A stretch of DNA of 64,000 nt from Ailurus styani (taxonomy: Eukaryota > Chordata > Mammalia > Carnivora > Ailuridae): assembly GCA_002007465.1 (NCBI GenBank), contig LNAC01000340.1:888267-952266 (forward strand), given 5' to 3'. The position numbers and the translations under genes were made by a program. Positions 1 to 9,937 of the stretch are shown here, one piece after another. Every line of letters starts with the position of its first letter. Within the stretch, counting starts at the first letter, position 1. Below the pieces are notes generated by a model. It did not search any database, was not told where the DNA came from, and saw nothing but the letters and a program-made list of their open reading frames with translations.

Positions 1-37
1 TCAGATGCTTAACTGACTGAGCCACCCAGGGACCCCT
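1..37 (-). repeat. Can-SINE 5' end, cut by window edge
   Basis: The sequence ending in GAGCCACCCAGGGA is the conserved 5' head of a carnivoran tRNA-Lys-derived SINE read on the minus strand. The rest lies outside the window. Confidence 0.7.
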
Positions 38-574
38 CTGATCCACCCTTTCTTAAATAACTCCTCTGCTGGTGAGGCTCTTGACTCCATATTTCTCTAT
101 GCCTGTTAAGTCAGTGACCAAGACAACTGCTGACAATATAAATAACTGGCAGTACAGGGAACAATGTGTGGTTGAGGGGCAGCAGCTCGAACAGCTGCTT
201 TCCCAAAACTTAATCCAAAGCCAAGCTTCACAATATTAGCAATGCATTTTGGGCAGCCTACAATTCTGCCACCAAATAAAGTCAATCTCTGGAGGTGAGA
301 AGATATGGGGAGAGTCCCCTCTAAACCCTTCCCATTTCCCTGATTTATGCAAGTATAATGGTTCTGTGAGGATGGAACAGAGAAAGTTGGGTGTAGTCTA
401 TACTAACCCTGGTACTTGTCTTCTTCTCAGAGTTCCTAAAAACAAACTGAAAGGAAACCAAAAACTAAACAATCATCAGATGAAAACAAGTTCGCTGTTT
501 AGAGTCCATGAATGAAACACACACATGCATACACACATACACACACACACAAACACAGTAACACCAAGGCTTAC

Positions 575-622
575 CTTTCTTTTATCTTCATCTGTTGATT
601 CAAATTTGAAAGTAGCCCTATG
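575..622 (-). CDS. RIC8B: RIC8B coding exon 2 (residues 29-44)
   Basis: This 48-bp exon encodes [16 protein letters not shown]. The acceptor is a pyrimidine-rich stretch ending CTCAG just above 622, and the donor is GTAAGC at 574-569. Both boundaries are phase 0, so it joins exon 1 without a shift. It is too short for a simple ORF scan and was found by its homology and splice sites. Exon 3 was not found in positions 1-568. Confidence 0.95.
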
Positions 623-2744
623 CTGAGGGGGAAAAAAGGGGAAACAATGTCATTTTAAATACACAGATTTTTATTTTGGTTATGTTTAAAAACATGTCTG
701 TAAAAATATTGCCTTCCCACATTGTATTTCAACACTCATTTTAAAGGAAGAAAGATAGGCATGTAAGTAAATAATTACAAAGCAGTATGAAAGACTACAG
801 CAGAAAAACAGACAAAAAGAACAGAGTACCAAGCCACTAACTTTGCCTGAGGAAATCTGGAATGCTTTGCACAGAGTATAGAGCATTTGAGCTGGATGAG
901 CTGGATCATGGGGGATGAATAGGAGTTTGCCAGGAGGCAAATGGAAAGCAGTGTAAGGATAGAAACAAAGGTTCAGATGTGTGAAATGATAGGATATATT
1001 TGTGAAATAAACAGGTCTCTAAGAGTGAAATATAGGACATATGTGAGGGGATGGGAAAGTGGAGAAAGAGGAGAATGGAAAAGTAAAATGGACAGAAATT
1101 TGGAAGCGTCTTCCAGTGTTGCTAAGACCCAATGTTGCTTTCTTTTTCATACGCAGTTAGAAATGATCAGAGAATTGTAGACAGGAAAGAGATTTAATAG
1201 ACTGGTATTTCAGAAAAGTAATTTTCTAAGAATTAAGGTTTAAATTATGGCTCCACCACTAACTAGCTGAGCGAGTAACAAAATCTCTTTCACTGGATTT
1301 CTCTTGTGAAAAGAGGGGGTACCTAGTTCACAGAGCTGCTGTGAGGGTTAAAACAGCTAAGGCATATAACATACCAACTCAGTAAACACTCAGTAAGTAT
1401 TAGGATTATAATGATGATGATGCCAATAATACTGACAAAAAAATAATAGGAAGAGAACAGAGTGTCAGGACTCTCCAAATGATTGGCAACACTGTATTTT
1501 CCTCTCTGTAGCTAAAACAGAGGATGGAGTAAGTTGACTTGCCCGCTGTCACAGAAATAGTGATATTACCCAAAATAGAGCACAAAACTTCTCATTCCCA
1601 TTCTCAAGTTTTATTCAGGAGAACCAAGTGCTCCTATGAATCCTAAGTTTTCCTTAAAAAAAAAAAATCCACGGGACATCTCTGCCTTTTTTATTTTTCT
1701 CATTGGCCACAATGACATTTATTGGCAACTCATCAGGAGTTAAGTACACAAAGTACTAAAGATATCATCATTACAGGTGGTTCTATGTTATCAGTTTTAT
1801 AGAAGAAGCAATTTTTGAAATTAAATGAGATGAAGAAATGTTGACAGAATCAGTTCTGAAGAAATGGTTAGGGGGAAGACTTAGAGGTAAGAGACAAGGG
1901 CTGTTTGAAGAAACTAAAGAGAGGCTGCCTCACATATGGTTTGCAAAACAATTAAAATAAATGATATCAGGTGGTAAGAAGGGATTGAATTTAAAAATTT
2001 GTACCTGAACTGGCAGATAGGTGACAGGCAACTAAAGGAAGAATCTGAGGGAAGAGTAGAGCATTCTGGAAGAATATTTTGGGCAGCTGCTTACAGGCCA
2101 GATCCAAGGAGAGCAAGACTGAGGACATAAAGCCTTCTAAGAAATGGGCATCAATAATCCAGGTATGATCTTGCTGGCAGCAGTATAAACTGACATAAAC
2201 TCTAAAAGTGAAAGTAATTTGGCAACATATGCTAGAAAACATAAAAATATTCACATCCTTTGACCCAGAACTTCTACTCCTAGGAATTTATCCTAATGAA
2301 GTCATCCAGAAGGAGAGACAAATTATACACATAAGCATATTTGCTGCACTGCTATCTAATATTATAGAAGAAAGAGACAATCTGAATATTCAACAATAGG
2401 AGACTGAGGAAATAAACTGCTGTGCAACCACAGATAAAATATTATATTGCAATTAAAGCAAAAGATGGCTAAAAATCTCTGTAACGACATGAAAAATTAC
2501 TTATAATGGCATCAAGTAGAAAAACAGTAAAACACCAAGCTAGATGTCTATGATGACAGTACCTATATCAGTACATGGATGCATTCGAACAAAGGCTTGA
2601 GTGTTAAAATGCAAAAATAAAAGCAACTGTACAGCGGTGGTAGGATTTCTGGTGAGGTCTAACAAAATTCATTGTTGGCATATTATTTTTATAATTAAAA
2701 GGGAAATTTAAAAAATAGAAGATAAATGAATGAATGAACAAGGA

Positions 2745-2804
<60 letters not shown>

Positions 2805-5800
2805 AAAGAGAAAGGAACAACAAGTTGTAAATCCAAAGCCTATAACTCAGGAATTTATAGGCAAGGTTTAATAAAAACTAACTTCAGATAAAGAAGCCGC
2901 AGATATCAGACTAAGGTTGTAAACTGAAGCTTAATAAGAGTCCAATACAAATGAAAGTAAACTGCACTTAGAGACCAAGAAAGCTGATTGTTTTGCCATT
3001 ATATGTGAAATATTAAATCCATAAATTATCTGGAATAAATGAACCTAGTTGCCAATAAATGGCATTTATTAAGGTAAAGGAACAGAGGAAGAAATCATCT
3101 TTTGGAAAGACCCTCATTAAGTTATAAAAATATCTTTCAAACAGTTTCTACATAGAATTTATTTTTTAAGGTGATAATTTAGAATAGTACCAAGGACTAA
3201 ATTTTCTGTTGCTTTTAAATACAAGGCTGATCCGGTCATAAAACCACAACATTAAAAAAGAAAGAAAGAAAGAAAAGCTTTCAAAAGGCCTAACTAGCAT
3301 GAGGGCTTAATTTAATTAGAAAATATACTCACATGTGAGGCAATACAAATTGAATTTTGAATGTGCCAATCTATTCAGAAGCCCAGCCCTCTAAGATTGT
3401 TTGGATCCAAAGATGTTGGCTTCTCTAAGGCTGATTTCTTTTATTCAACTTAGCTCATACCTAATCTATTCAGTACTTCTAGCCCTTATTCTATACCTTT
3501 TCTAAGGCTGGAAGGGAAGGGAAGGGGAACTCGCATTTCTAGCTGTAAATACCTTTATAGAACTGCTAGCCAACAGTCAACCACCTCACCTTCTTTATAT
3601 GCTTAATTTCCAGATGAACAGGAGCAACAAGTCAAATATAAACTAAAGAGTAAAACCATTGTTCAATTTAGAGAACAGGTAAACTAGGAACAGCTCAGTG
3701 ACACACCAGACTTTTAAGAGGACTCCTCCCCATAGGTTTTATATCCTGTGAGTAGGCTCTAAAAAGCTCAGGTTTAGGAGTCAGATGGCACTGGGTTTGA
3801 GTACAGTCCTGCTGTTTACTAAAAGTGTGACCTTGGTCAAGTTATTCAACTTTACTACCTGTCAGAGTTTCCTTATCTTTTATGTATGGCACCTTGCACA
3901 TTGCAGGTGTTCAATAAGTGGCCACTATTGTTATTATAGCATGGCCTATGATGTGGCATCTAGCCAAATACTGACCTATTAGAGAACTAGGAGTCATTTC
4001 ACATTTTAGAAGATATACTCAAACAGTACTGATACAAGGGAATTAGCCTGCTGAGATGGTGTGTGTATGTGTGTGTTGTGCTGTGTTTCACGAAGAGATT
4101 ATTCCTAGAACTAAACGCCAGTAACTGAGATTATATAATCCAGTCTGGAAACAAGAACAAGGTATAACAAAGAACAGCTCACTAAACATGCTCCTCTGCA
4201 AAAATCTGTGGAATGAGCTCAAAGAGTCAGAACTCAACCTCAAAGTGGAAAGCAAAAAGTCCTCTGATATGGTCCAGGATATTTACATACCCTATTTAAA
4301 TGTGTAGCCTGTATTTCTAGAACTGTCTGAATATTAGGTCCCTATCAGTCAGGTTCTTCTAGCACATAAATGAAGACCTCACTGTGATCAGTATCATTTT
4401 CCTCTCTTATGAGAAGTACTCTTGTTGGAGACCTACCTTCTTGCCCATATCTTATATAACTTTTATCTTTAATTTGGTCATAAATTTGCCATATTTCCAA
4501 AATGGAATCCTGTTGGAGATTGCTATGGGGTAATCATAAGCCCAGGTAGTCTCTATGGCCACCAAGCCATCTCTCTACCACCAAATTGATGACTCCAGGC
4601 CTCAGTTTCTTCACCTGTTAACTGAAGGGGACAGATCCAATTACCTTTGAGATTCCTTCTAGTCTAAATATCCTCTGATTCAAGGAGCTAAGATAATACT
4701 GTACATCTCCGAGCCCTTGATCACTGTTCTGATAATCCTAACAATACCATAAAGATGGTAATCTCTCTACTATATCTGGGTTTTTTTTAGATTTTATTTA
4801 TTTGTTTTGACAGAGAAAGAGAGAGCACACGAACTGGGGGTGGGGGGGCAGGGTAGGGGAAAGAAGAGGCAGAGGCAAAGGGAGAAGCAGACTCCCTGCT
4901 GAGCAAGGAGCCCAATGCGGGACTCGATCCCATGAGTTTGGGATCATGACTTGAGCTGAAGGCAGAAGGCACCCCTCTACTAAATCTATATATCAGAACA
5001 GGCCTCGAAGGAGGAGGAGCCTGGACAGCCTACACTAGAACAATCCATATGTCCCATAATTAATAGCTCACTCTATAACTGGAGTAGAGGTGATTAGGAC
5101 CTAACAGTAACCAAAGGAAGTAGTGTATTGGTCCTGAAAACCTTTTTTTCTCTTCTGTGTTCAGAAACACAGAACAGACAGGGTAAAGGCAACATAACCT
5201 TGCAAAAAGAGTCCTGGATATGGAATCTAAAGAATATGGATATGGAATCTGCCACTTCTAGCTATATGCCCTTGAGCCCTATATGCATAGTCACTTTGTC
5301 TTTCTGAACCTCAATTTCCTATTCCCCGCCAAAAGAGAATACTTCTATCTCCCTCATAAGTTTTAATGTAAGAGAATTATATGTGATGACATGTGAAAAG
5401 GCTTGGGATACATAATACGTAGTACATAGCAAGCACTCAATAAAGGTTAACAGGTGAATTGAGACAAATGAAAAAGAATAACCATTCTTTCTATTTGTTT
5501 TTTAATACTTTCCTATGCTAGGTCAACTTGCATTATGCCCTTGAGAAACAGACAAGTTTCATTTTTTTCTGGGATAGATGGATCTTCCTCTCCCCCAGAA
5601 TAACAAGGGTCAGGGAATGAAGGAAGAAGACTTGAAAATTAGAGTCTCAGTAATACAGTAGAAATTAGACGTTGTTATCTGGAGCCAGATAGGTAACTGT
5701 GCTCTAAACACGGTACAAGGTATTTTGCTACCCGTTAGAAAATGTAAGGGTCAAGGAAAAAGAGAAAGGATGGAGTATACTCCCCTAATTTTTTTTTTTT

Positions 5801-8800
5801 CAATCAGGCTACATCAACTCAGTGCTATAGGTTTAACTGCTGCCTTCTTCACTGCCAGGCACTGTTACAAGTGCTTTAGACATATAACTCACTTAATCCT
5901 GAGAACAAACCTATGATGTAGGTACTATTATTTTCCCTATTTGACCAGTGAGGAAACTGAGGCACAACAAAGTTATGTAACTTGTCCTAGGCCACATGGA
6001 TGGTGAGTTGAAGATCAGAGTCCAGGCAGTCTGGCTGCAGAGACTGTGTATGGCCACAGGACATCCTGAGTACCTTGATCATTAGAACTATAACTCACTG
6101 AGTAAACACCTCCTAGGTGCACTGTGCTCAGTGTACAGCATTAAACTTAAGTTAATTTAAGCCACATGATAATTTAGGTAATATTATCCCTATTTTACAG
6201 ATAAGGAAGCCAAGACTCAGGCTTAAAATAACATCCATAGCCATGAAGCCAATAAAAAGCAGATTTGAACCAAGATTTATCTGACTCTAAATTCTACCTT
6301 CTTTCCACTATCTGACGGGAACAGCCCATTAAACATGCTCCTCTGCAAAAATCTGTGGAATGAACTCGAAGAGTCAGAACTCAATCTCAAACTGGAAAGC
6401 AAAAAATCGTCTTACATGGTTCAGGATATTTACATACCCTACTCAAATGTGTACGCTGTGTTTCTAGAACTGTCCCAAGTTCTAGCTTCACTAGAGAAAT
6501 AACGTAGCACAAAGAACCTCGTCCCCCAAATAACGAACCAATCACTTTCTCTGTACATCATTCATTTCGATTCTTGGTTAGACTCCTCAACGCCTCATAA
6601 TCACCCCTTATTCTAAACATTTCTCAAATCTGTTTTTCCAAATGAGAAAAATGAAGCACACAGTATTCAGCTACTTTTTCAGGGTTTCAGACTCCATATC
6701 CCATAGAGCTGAGCAGTTTAATTTCAACTCCCCATTTTTATCGCCAGACCACCACAATCATACTTCCCCTTCCTATTCATCTGCCTCCAAGGTCTCTGTT
6801 GCCTTGAGGGGCAAAGCCCCATTGCCAACATGAACCTTAGCTGTTTTGTTTGCACACTAGCCCTACTATAATCAGCATTAAACATGAGAGCTCTTTTCTG
6901 AAGGAGCTGACTGACTGGGTTCGTGTCAAATCAGAGGATTCTCAGGCGTGGCTCAAAAAGTACTTCAGGAATACCACCTTAATACACACTGGACATTATA
7001 ACTTTAAAAACATTCTCAATATGAAAGGGGAGCTGGAGATGTCCAGAAGCTAGGGTCTGACAGCACTTGGCCAGGAGTTGTAAATGGAAACCAACCTGGA
7101 GGGAGATCAAGGAGAGGAAGAGACAAATTTAAGGAATCGAATCTGGAGTTCTAATCAGACATGAATGGAAGGAGAAATATTGAAGAAAGTGGTAAGATCC
7201 AGTTGGAGGTTTATCCTCCTCCCTTCCCTAGAGAAAAAAGTTCCTATTTATTGCTGGATATCTGGCATTATAATTGCAAAATAAATACTAGTTGATTCAA
7301 CACTCTTTCTTTTGAAAATCAGTTGGTAGCTGCCTCAAGTTCTTTTTGGAAAGGAGTTATAAATCAAGTTAAATGATTATAATCTCCACAATATGTACAC
7401 CGATGCCTTAAATGAATTTCTCCTAAATTAGGCAGATACGCAACAGTAAAGCATATTAGAGAGTGAAAGAGCTAAGACACAAACAATTTAATCCATCCAT
7501 ACATCCTCGCAAAGAAAACAGTATAGTAGTGTAGAAAAAGCAGTCAGACAACCTAGATTCACATCTCAGCCCCATCTTTCAATGACTGTGTGGACTTGGG
7601 GGAACGTTATCCTAAATGTCATTTGGCAAATGAGGAGTACCACCACTTCCCTCACAGCGTTTTTGGGGAGATGAAATGGAAATGAAGGTGTCTTATTTTT
7701 GGATCTTCTCCACCCAGGGCAGAAATGGCACAATGGCAGCTCAATCATACAAAGTACAACAAAGTGCAGTGGTGGGCACATAGCAAACACAGAAGGGGAA
7801 ACTAGAGTGGAAGCAAGTGAAAGGAAAGAAAGATGCTATATCTAAACTGGGACTTCGTGTTGTTTTCACAAAAGTGAGTAGTCAGTCATTCCTATAAAGT
7901 AGTCTTCTAAATGAAGAATAAAGGTGTGGTATGCTACCTTTTGAAGTGAGTATGTAAAATTCCTGGAAGAAGTAATGGGGAGCTAACGGTTCTTGGAGAA
8001 ACATTCAGAGAAGTGGCGGGGATTTTTAACAAGATACCTTTTTACTGCAGAGTTGTAAAGTGGAAAGGACAATTAATGGTTTGAAGACCTAGGTTGGAAT
8101 CCCAGCTCACAAGGATGACCTTGGGCAAGTTACTTAACCGAAATAGAATCTCAATTGCAAAACGGAGATAAAACCTCAACGGGACTGCTGTCGAGATTAA
8201 ATGAGATAATGGATGGGAAAGCTGTTAATACGATACAAATGACAGGTATTATTCGGAGTCAGACTCTACCCCCAACTTACAACATAGTACGTCCATGACC
8301 TTGGCATGATTTCAGTTCTTAGGGCCTCGGTTTTCTCATCTATAAAATGGGAAGGATTGTACCATCTACCCTTTACACACTCTGAGAATCAAGTTTGGCC
8401 ATACAGGAGGCATCAAGCCTGGGAAAGTGTACAGTGCTGTAGGTATACAAAAAATTGTCATCGTGGCTGATAGGTTTCATGCATATCAAGGGCCGTGTTT
8501 ACGCACGGAAACACGGATTTTCATGCTATACAGGTGAGGAAGCCTCGCGCGCATTTATGCGCCCCAGAGTGGGGCACAGGGCACAGACGCACATCTACGG
8601 ATTCCGGGGGTGTGACTTGCACGCTTGGGAGGAGGACCGTAGGGCAGGCTGCTGGGCCGGAATCGGAGGAGTGGGCGCCGGAGTGGGGGCAGGGGGATGC
8701 AGGAGGCACGGACGGGAAAGGCTGGGGGCACAAACACGCATGCCCACGCCGGAAACGTTTTCGGGGGAGAGTAACGCGCATCCCCGGAATGAAGGGGGTT

Positions 8801-8960
8801 GGGAGGGATGCGATGTGCAAGCCCCGAGGGCGGCCCGGGGGTGCTCTACCGCACGCCCGGGGCCAGGGCTCTTTACCTTATCGCTGTAATCCCTCAGGAC
8901 CCGCTCGATAGCCCCCGCCTCGCCGGCCCGGACGACGTAGAGGGCGCGCTCCTCATCCAT
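575..8960 (-). CDS. RIC8B: RIC8B, first two coding exons (spliced; gene continues off the left edge)
   Basis: RIC8B is a cytoplasmic and membrane-associated exchange factor and folding chaperone for Galpha-s and Galpha-olf. The family protein is an armadillo-like helical repeat protein of roughly 520-560 residues. Only the first 44 residues are in the window, from exons at 8877-8960 and 575-622 separated by an 8.25-kb intron. The joined product begins [20 protein letters not shown] and continues into [16 protein letters not shown], which matches RIC8B as I remember it; human has Ile at one of the two Val after Tyr. Both junctions are GT-AG and phase 0. The start codon has a good context (G at -3, G at +4) and lies in a CpG island. 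RIC8A is the alternative paralogue, but this N-terminus and the RFX4 neighbour (the same order as human 12q23) favour RIC8B. No breaks are visible in the part seen. Confidence 0.95.
1225..1420 (+). repeat. MIR SINE
   Basis: The stretch resembles the MIR core: a chain running from the 'cca ctaactagctg' motif through 'gtgagggttaaaa' to 'cagtaaacactcagtaagta'. Diverged, with no visible target-site duplication. Confidence 0.6.
2205..2500 (+). repeat. Old L1 3'-end fragment (L1M type)
   Basis: The run with 'cccagaacttctactccta', 'ggaatttatcctaatga' and 'aatattcaacaatagg' matches the well-known 3' region of ancient mammalian L1 elements. The following A-rich DNA leads to the GAAA microsatellite. 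Boundaries are approximate. Confidence 0.6.
2741..2806 (+). repeat. (GAAA)n microsatellite
   Basis: About 15 near-perfect GAAA units, preceded by GAAT-like units. Likely polymorphic. It probably grew from an A-rich retroposon tail. Confidence 0.9.
3765..3985 (+). repeat. MIR SINE
   Basis: Contains the MIR hallmarks 'ggagtcagatggcactgggt', 'gtgtgaccttggtcaagtta' and 'ggtgttcaataagtgg' in order on the plus strand. Confidence 0.7.
4174..4331 (+). repeat. Unclassified direct repeat, copy A
   Basis: About 157 bp that recurs at 6319-6477 in the same orientation with roughly 16 substitutions and no clear indel (about 90% identity by eye). I do not recognise it as a known interspersed family. Confidence 0.75.
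4776..4976 (-). repeat. Can-SINE (tRNA-Lys-derived)
   Basis: Minus-oriented SINE: T-rich tail and 'agattttatttatttg' at the left, GA-rich middle, then 'gatcatgacttgagctgaag' near the tRNA-derived head. The older form, with a G-rich middle segment. Confidence 0.85.
5200..5455 (+). repeat. MIR SINE with a 22-bp internal duplication
   Basis: MIR-like order ('gccacttctagctatatgcc', 'ctgaacctcaatttcct', 'gcaagcactcaataaaggtt'). The phrase 'ggatatggaatct' occurs twice, 22 bp apart. Confidence 0.55.
5840..6050 (-). repeat. MIR SINE
   Basis: Reverse-complement MIR: 'ggcactgttacaagtgcttt', 'gatgtaggtactattatttt', 'gaggaaactgaggcacaa', then 'ccaggcagtctggctgcaga'. Confidence 0.75.
6110..6310 (-). repeat. 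MIR SINE
   Basis: Reverse-complement MIR core with 'ccctattttacagataagga' and 'gatttgaaccaagatttatc'. Confidence 0.65.
6319..6477 (+). repeat. Unclassified direct repeat, copy B
   Basis: Second copy of the 4174-4331 segment. Similarity starts at GAACAGC and stops after 'tctagaactgtc'; the flanks of the two copies are unrelated. Confidence 0.75.
7525..7800 (+). repeat. MIR SINE
   Basis: MIR-like order: 'agcagtcagacaacctagat', 'gactgtgtggacttggggga', 'ggcaaatgaggagtacca'. Diverged. Confidence 0.55.
8055..8270 (+). repeat. MIR SINE
   Basis: Clear MIR core 'gaccttgggcaagttactta' followed by 'gagattaaatgagataatgg'. A second, more diverged MIR fragment follows at about 8270-8400. Confidence 0.7.
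8877..8960 (-). CDS. RIC8B: RIC8B coding exon 1 (residues 1-28)
   Basis: This exon encodes 28 residues, from the ATG at 8960-8958 to Asp-Lys, followed by the donor GTAAAG at 8876-8871. The start is chosen because it gives the family N-terminus and sits in a GCGGCCATGG context. No upstream in-frame ATG opens the reading frame. The 5' UTR continues to higher coordinates inside the GC-rich island. Confidence 0.95.
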
Positions 8961-9066
8961 GGCCGCAGGTGCGGGGGAGCCGCGGCCGCTCTGCGCGCCC
9001 AAGCCGCTGCCTCCAGGTAAACGCCTCGCGCCCCCGCTCGCTCGCTCGTTCCCAGCTTCCTTCCTT

Positions 9067-9085
9067 CCCTCCTTCCCTCCCTCCC
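9067..9085 (-). other. RIC8B: G-quadruplex motif in RIC8B 5' leader
   Basis: Four C3 tracts on the plus strand (9067-9069, 9075-9077, 9079-9081, 9083-9085) give four G3 tracts with short loops on the RIC8B sense strand, inside a CCTT/CCCT tract. It lies about 107-125 bp upstream of the start codon. Confidence 0.55.
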
Positions 9086-9123
9086 TTCAGCCTCCAACCC
9101 GCCAGCCTCCGCCCGGGCTGGGC

Positions 9124-9132
9124 CGACGTCAC
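9124..9132 (+). promoter_or_regulatory. CRE-like site (proximal)
   Basis: CGACGTCAC, one base off the full palindromic CRE; it contains the TGACG half-site on the minus strand. Confidence 0.5.
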
Positions 9133-9153
9133 CGCCCCTCAACTTTCACCCCG

Positions 9154-9162
9154 CGACGTCAC
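9154..9162 (+). promoter_or_regulatory. CRE-like site (distal)
   Basis: The same CGACGTCAC nonamer, repeated 30 bp further upstream of RIC8B. Confidence 0.5.
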
Positions 9163-9163
9163 G

Positions 9164-9176
9164 GTCCCCCAGCAAC
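9164..9176 (+). promoter_or_regulatory. RFX X-box-like site
   Basis: GTCCCC, one base, then AGCAAC. The right half fits RGYAAC fully; the left half differs from GTNRCC at one position and the spacer is one base. A weak-to-moderate match to the motif bound by RFX proteins. Confidence 0.35.
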
Positions 9177-9427
9177 CGGCGCCTCGCGGCCGCCCCCGTC
9201 CAGGCCCAGGACTCGATAGAGGCCTGACGAGCGGCCTGAGGCGGGGTCGGGCCCGAGACCTCGCTTACTCCCCTGCCTCGCCCTCCCTCGGAGAAGAGTC
9301 CAGCCTTTTAAGTGGGCTCTTGCACACAGAACTGTTCTCTCCTGACCCTCCTCTATGAATCATTCTCCTCAGCTGACGAGAGCGACCCGGCTCTTCTCCT
9401 CCCCTCTTAGAGCCAGCGGATACATGG

Positions 9428-9443
9428 ACTACAATTCCCTGCG
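9428..9443 (+). promoter_or_regulatory. ZNF143/Staf-type motif 1
   Basis: ACTACAATTCCCTGCG, an exact ACTACAATTCCC start of the Staf/ZNF143 binding site. Confidence 0.55.
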
Positions 9444-9493
9444 TTCGTTGGGAGCATTCCACCCTTCTATCTAATTTACTAGTGTGCCGAGTG

Positions 9494-9512
9494 GCATGCC
9501 GGGATTAGTAGT
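9494..9512 (-). promoter_or_regulatory. ZNF143/Staf-type motif 2
   Basis: On the minus strand ACTACTAATCCCGGCATGC: the ends of the long ZNF143 motif are kept and the middle differs at a few bases. Confidence 0.5.
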
Positions 9513-9541
9513 CATCCAGCGGGAAAGACTTCCCTCCAAAG

Positions 9542-9560
9542 GCATGCTGGGAGCTGTGGT
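9542..9560 (-). promoter_or_regulatory. ZNF143/Staf-type motif 3
   Basis: On the minus strand ACCACAGCTCCCAGCATGC, close to the long ZNF143 consensus ACTACAATTCCCAGMATGC. Confidence 0.55.
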
Positions 9561-9893
9561 CCGGCCGGGGCCGGAAACGGGAGTCCCGGGGCCGCTTGAG
9601 GCCAGCGGCCAAGAGACCGTTAGGGGGAGGGTGTAAGCGTCGGCTCTGCCTCCTTTTTGTTCCTATCGGAGCTGAGCGTCCTGCTCTAGCCTTGGCTGGT
9701 CGGGCAGGTTGACAGTCGCGGAAACTGGCACCCCTTGGTGGGAACGGCCAAGCACCGGTTTAATTCCCTCTTTTTCTCGTTTAGCGGTTTCGGTCTCTTT
9801 GAAATTCTTTCCTTCCTCCCCTTGTTTGCGGTCATTTTATGTATTCAGCAGCAGTAATGTGGGAAATTGCAGGCAGTTATCTGGATAAAAGGT

Positions 9894-9937
9894 TTTTGTT
9901 GTTGTTGTTGTTTGTTTTTGTTTGTTTGTTTGTTTGC
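9894..9937 (+). repeat. (GTT)n/(GTTT)n microsatellite
   Basis: GTT units change to GTTT units. On the minus strand this is an A-rich (CAA/CAAA) tail-like tract just outside the CpG island. Confidence 0.8.

Larger units (their letters stand above)
623..8876 (-). other. RIC8B: RIC8B intron 1
   Basis: An 8,254-bp intron with no further coding exon that I can recognise. It holds a diverged L1 3' end, a GAAA microsatellite, MIR copies in both orientations, one Can-SINE and a pair of about 157-bp unclassified direct repeats. Its first few hundred bases (8.54-8.87 kb) belong to the CpG island. Confidence 0.85.
8540..9620. promoter_or_regulatory. RIC8B: CpG island and RIC8B promoter region
   Basis: GC- and CpG-rich sequence covering RIC8B exon 1, its 5' UTR and the upstream promoter, in contrast to the AT-rich flanks. 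It holds CRE-like sites, an X-box-like site, ZNF143-type motifs, an ETS-like CCGGAA at about 9572 and a GCGCAT...ATGCGC inverted pair at 8549-8562. No TATA box is evident, as expected for a housekeeping-type dispersed promoter. The transcription start cannot be placed from sequence alone. ZNF143-type sites extending to 9560 leave room for divergent plus-strand transcription. Confidence 0.8.

Noticed and set aside
2741..2806. Telomere-like or satellite DNA
   Set aside because: A simple GAAA microsatellite; no larger satellite unit is present.
8455..9219. Several long overlapping frames on both strands at the CpG island
   Set aside because: These arise from GC-rich, stop-poor DNA. Only RIC8B exon 1 (8877-8960) has protein and splice support.
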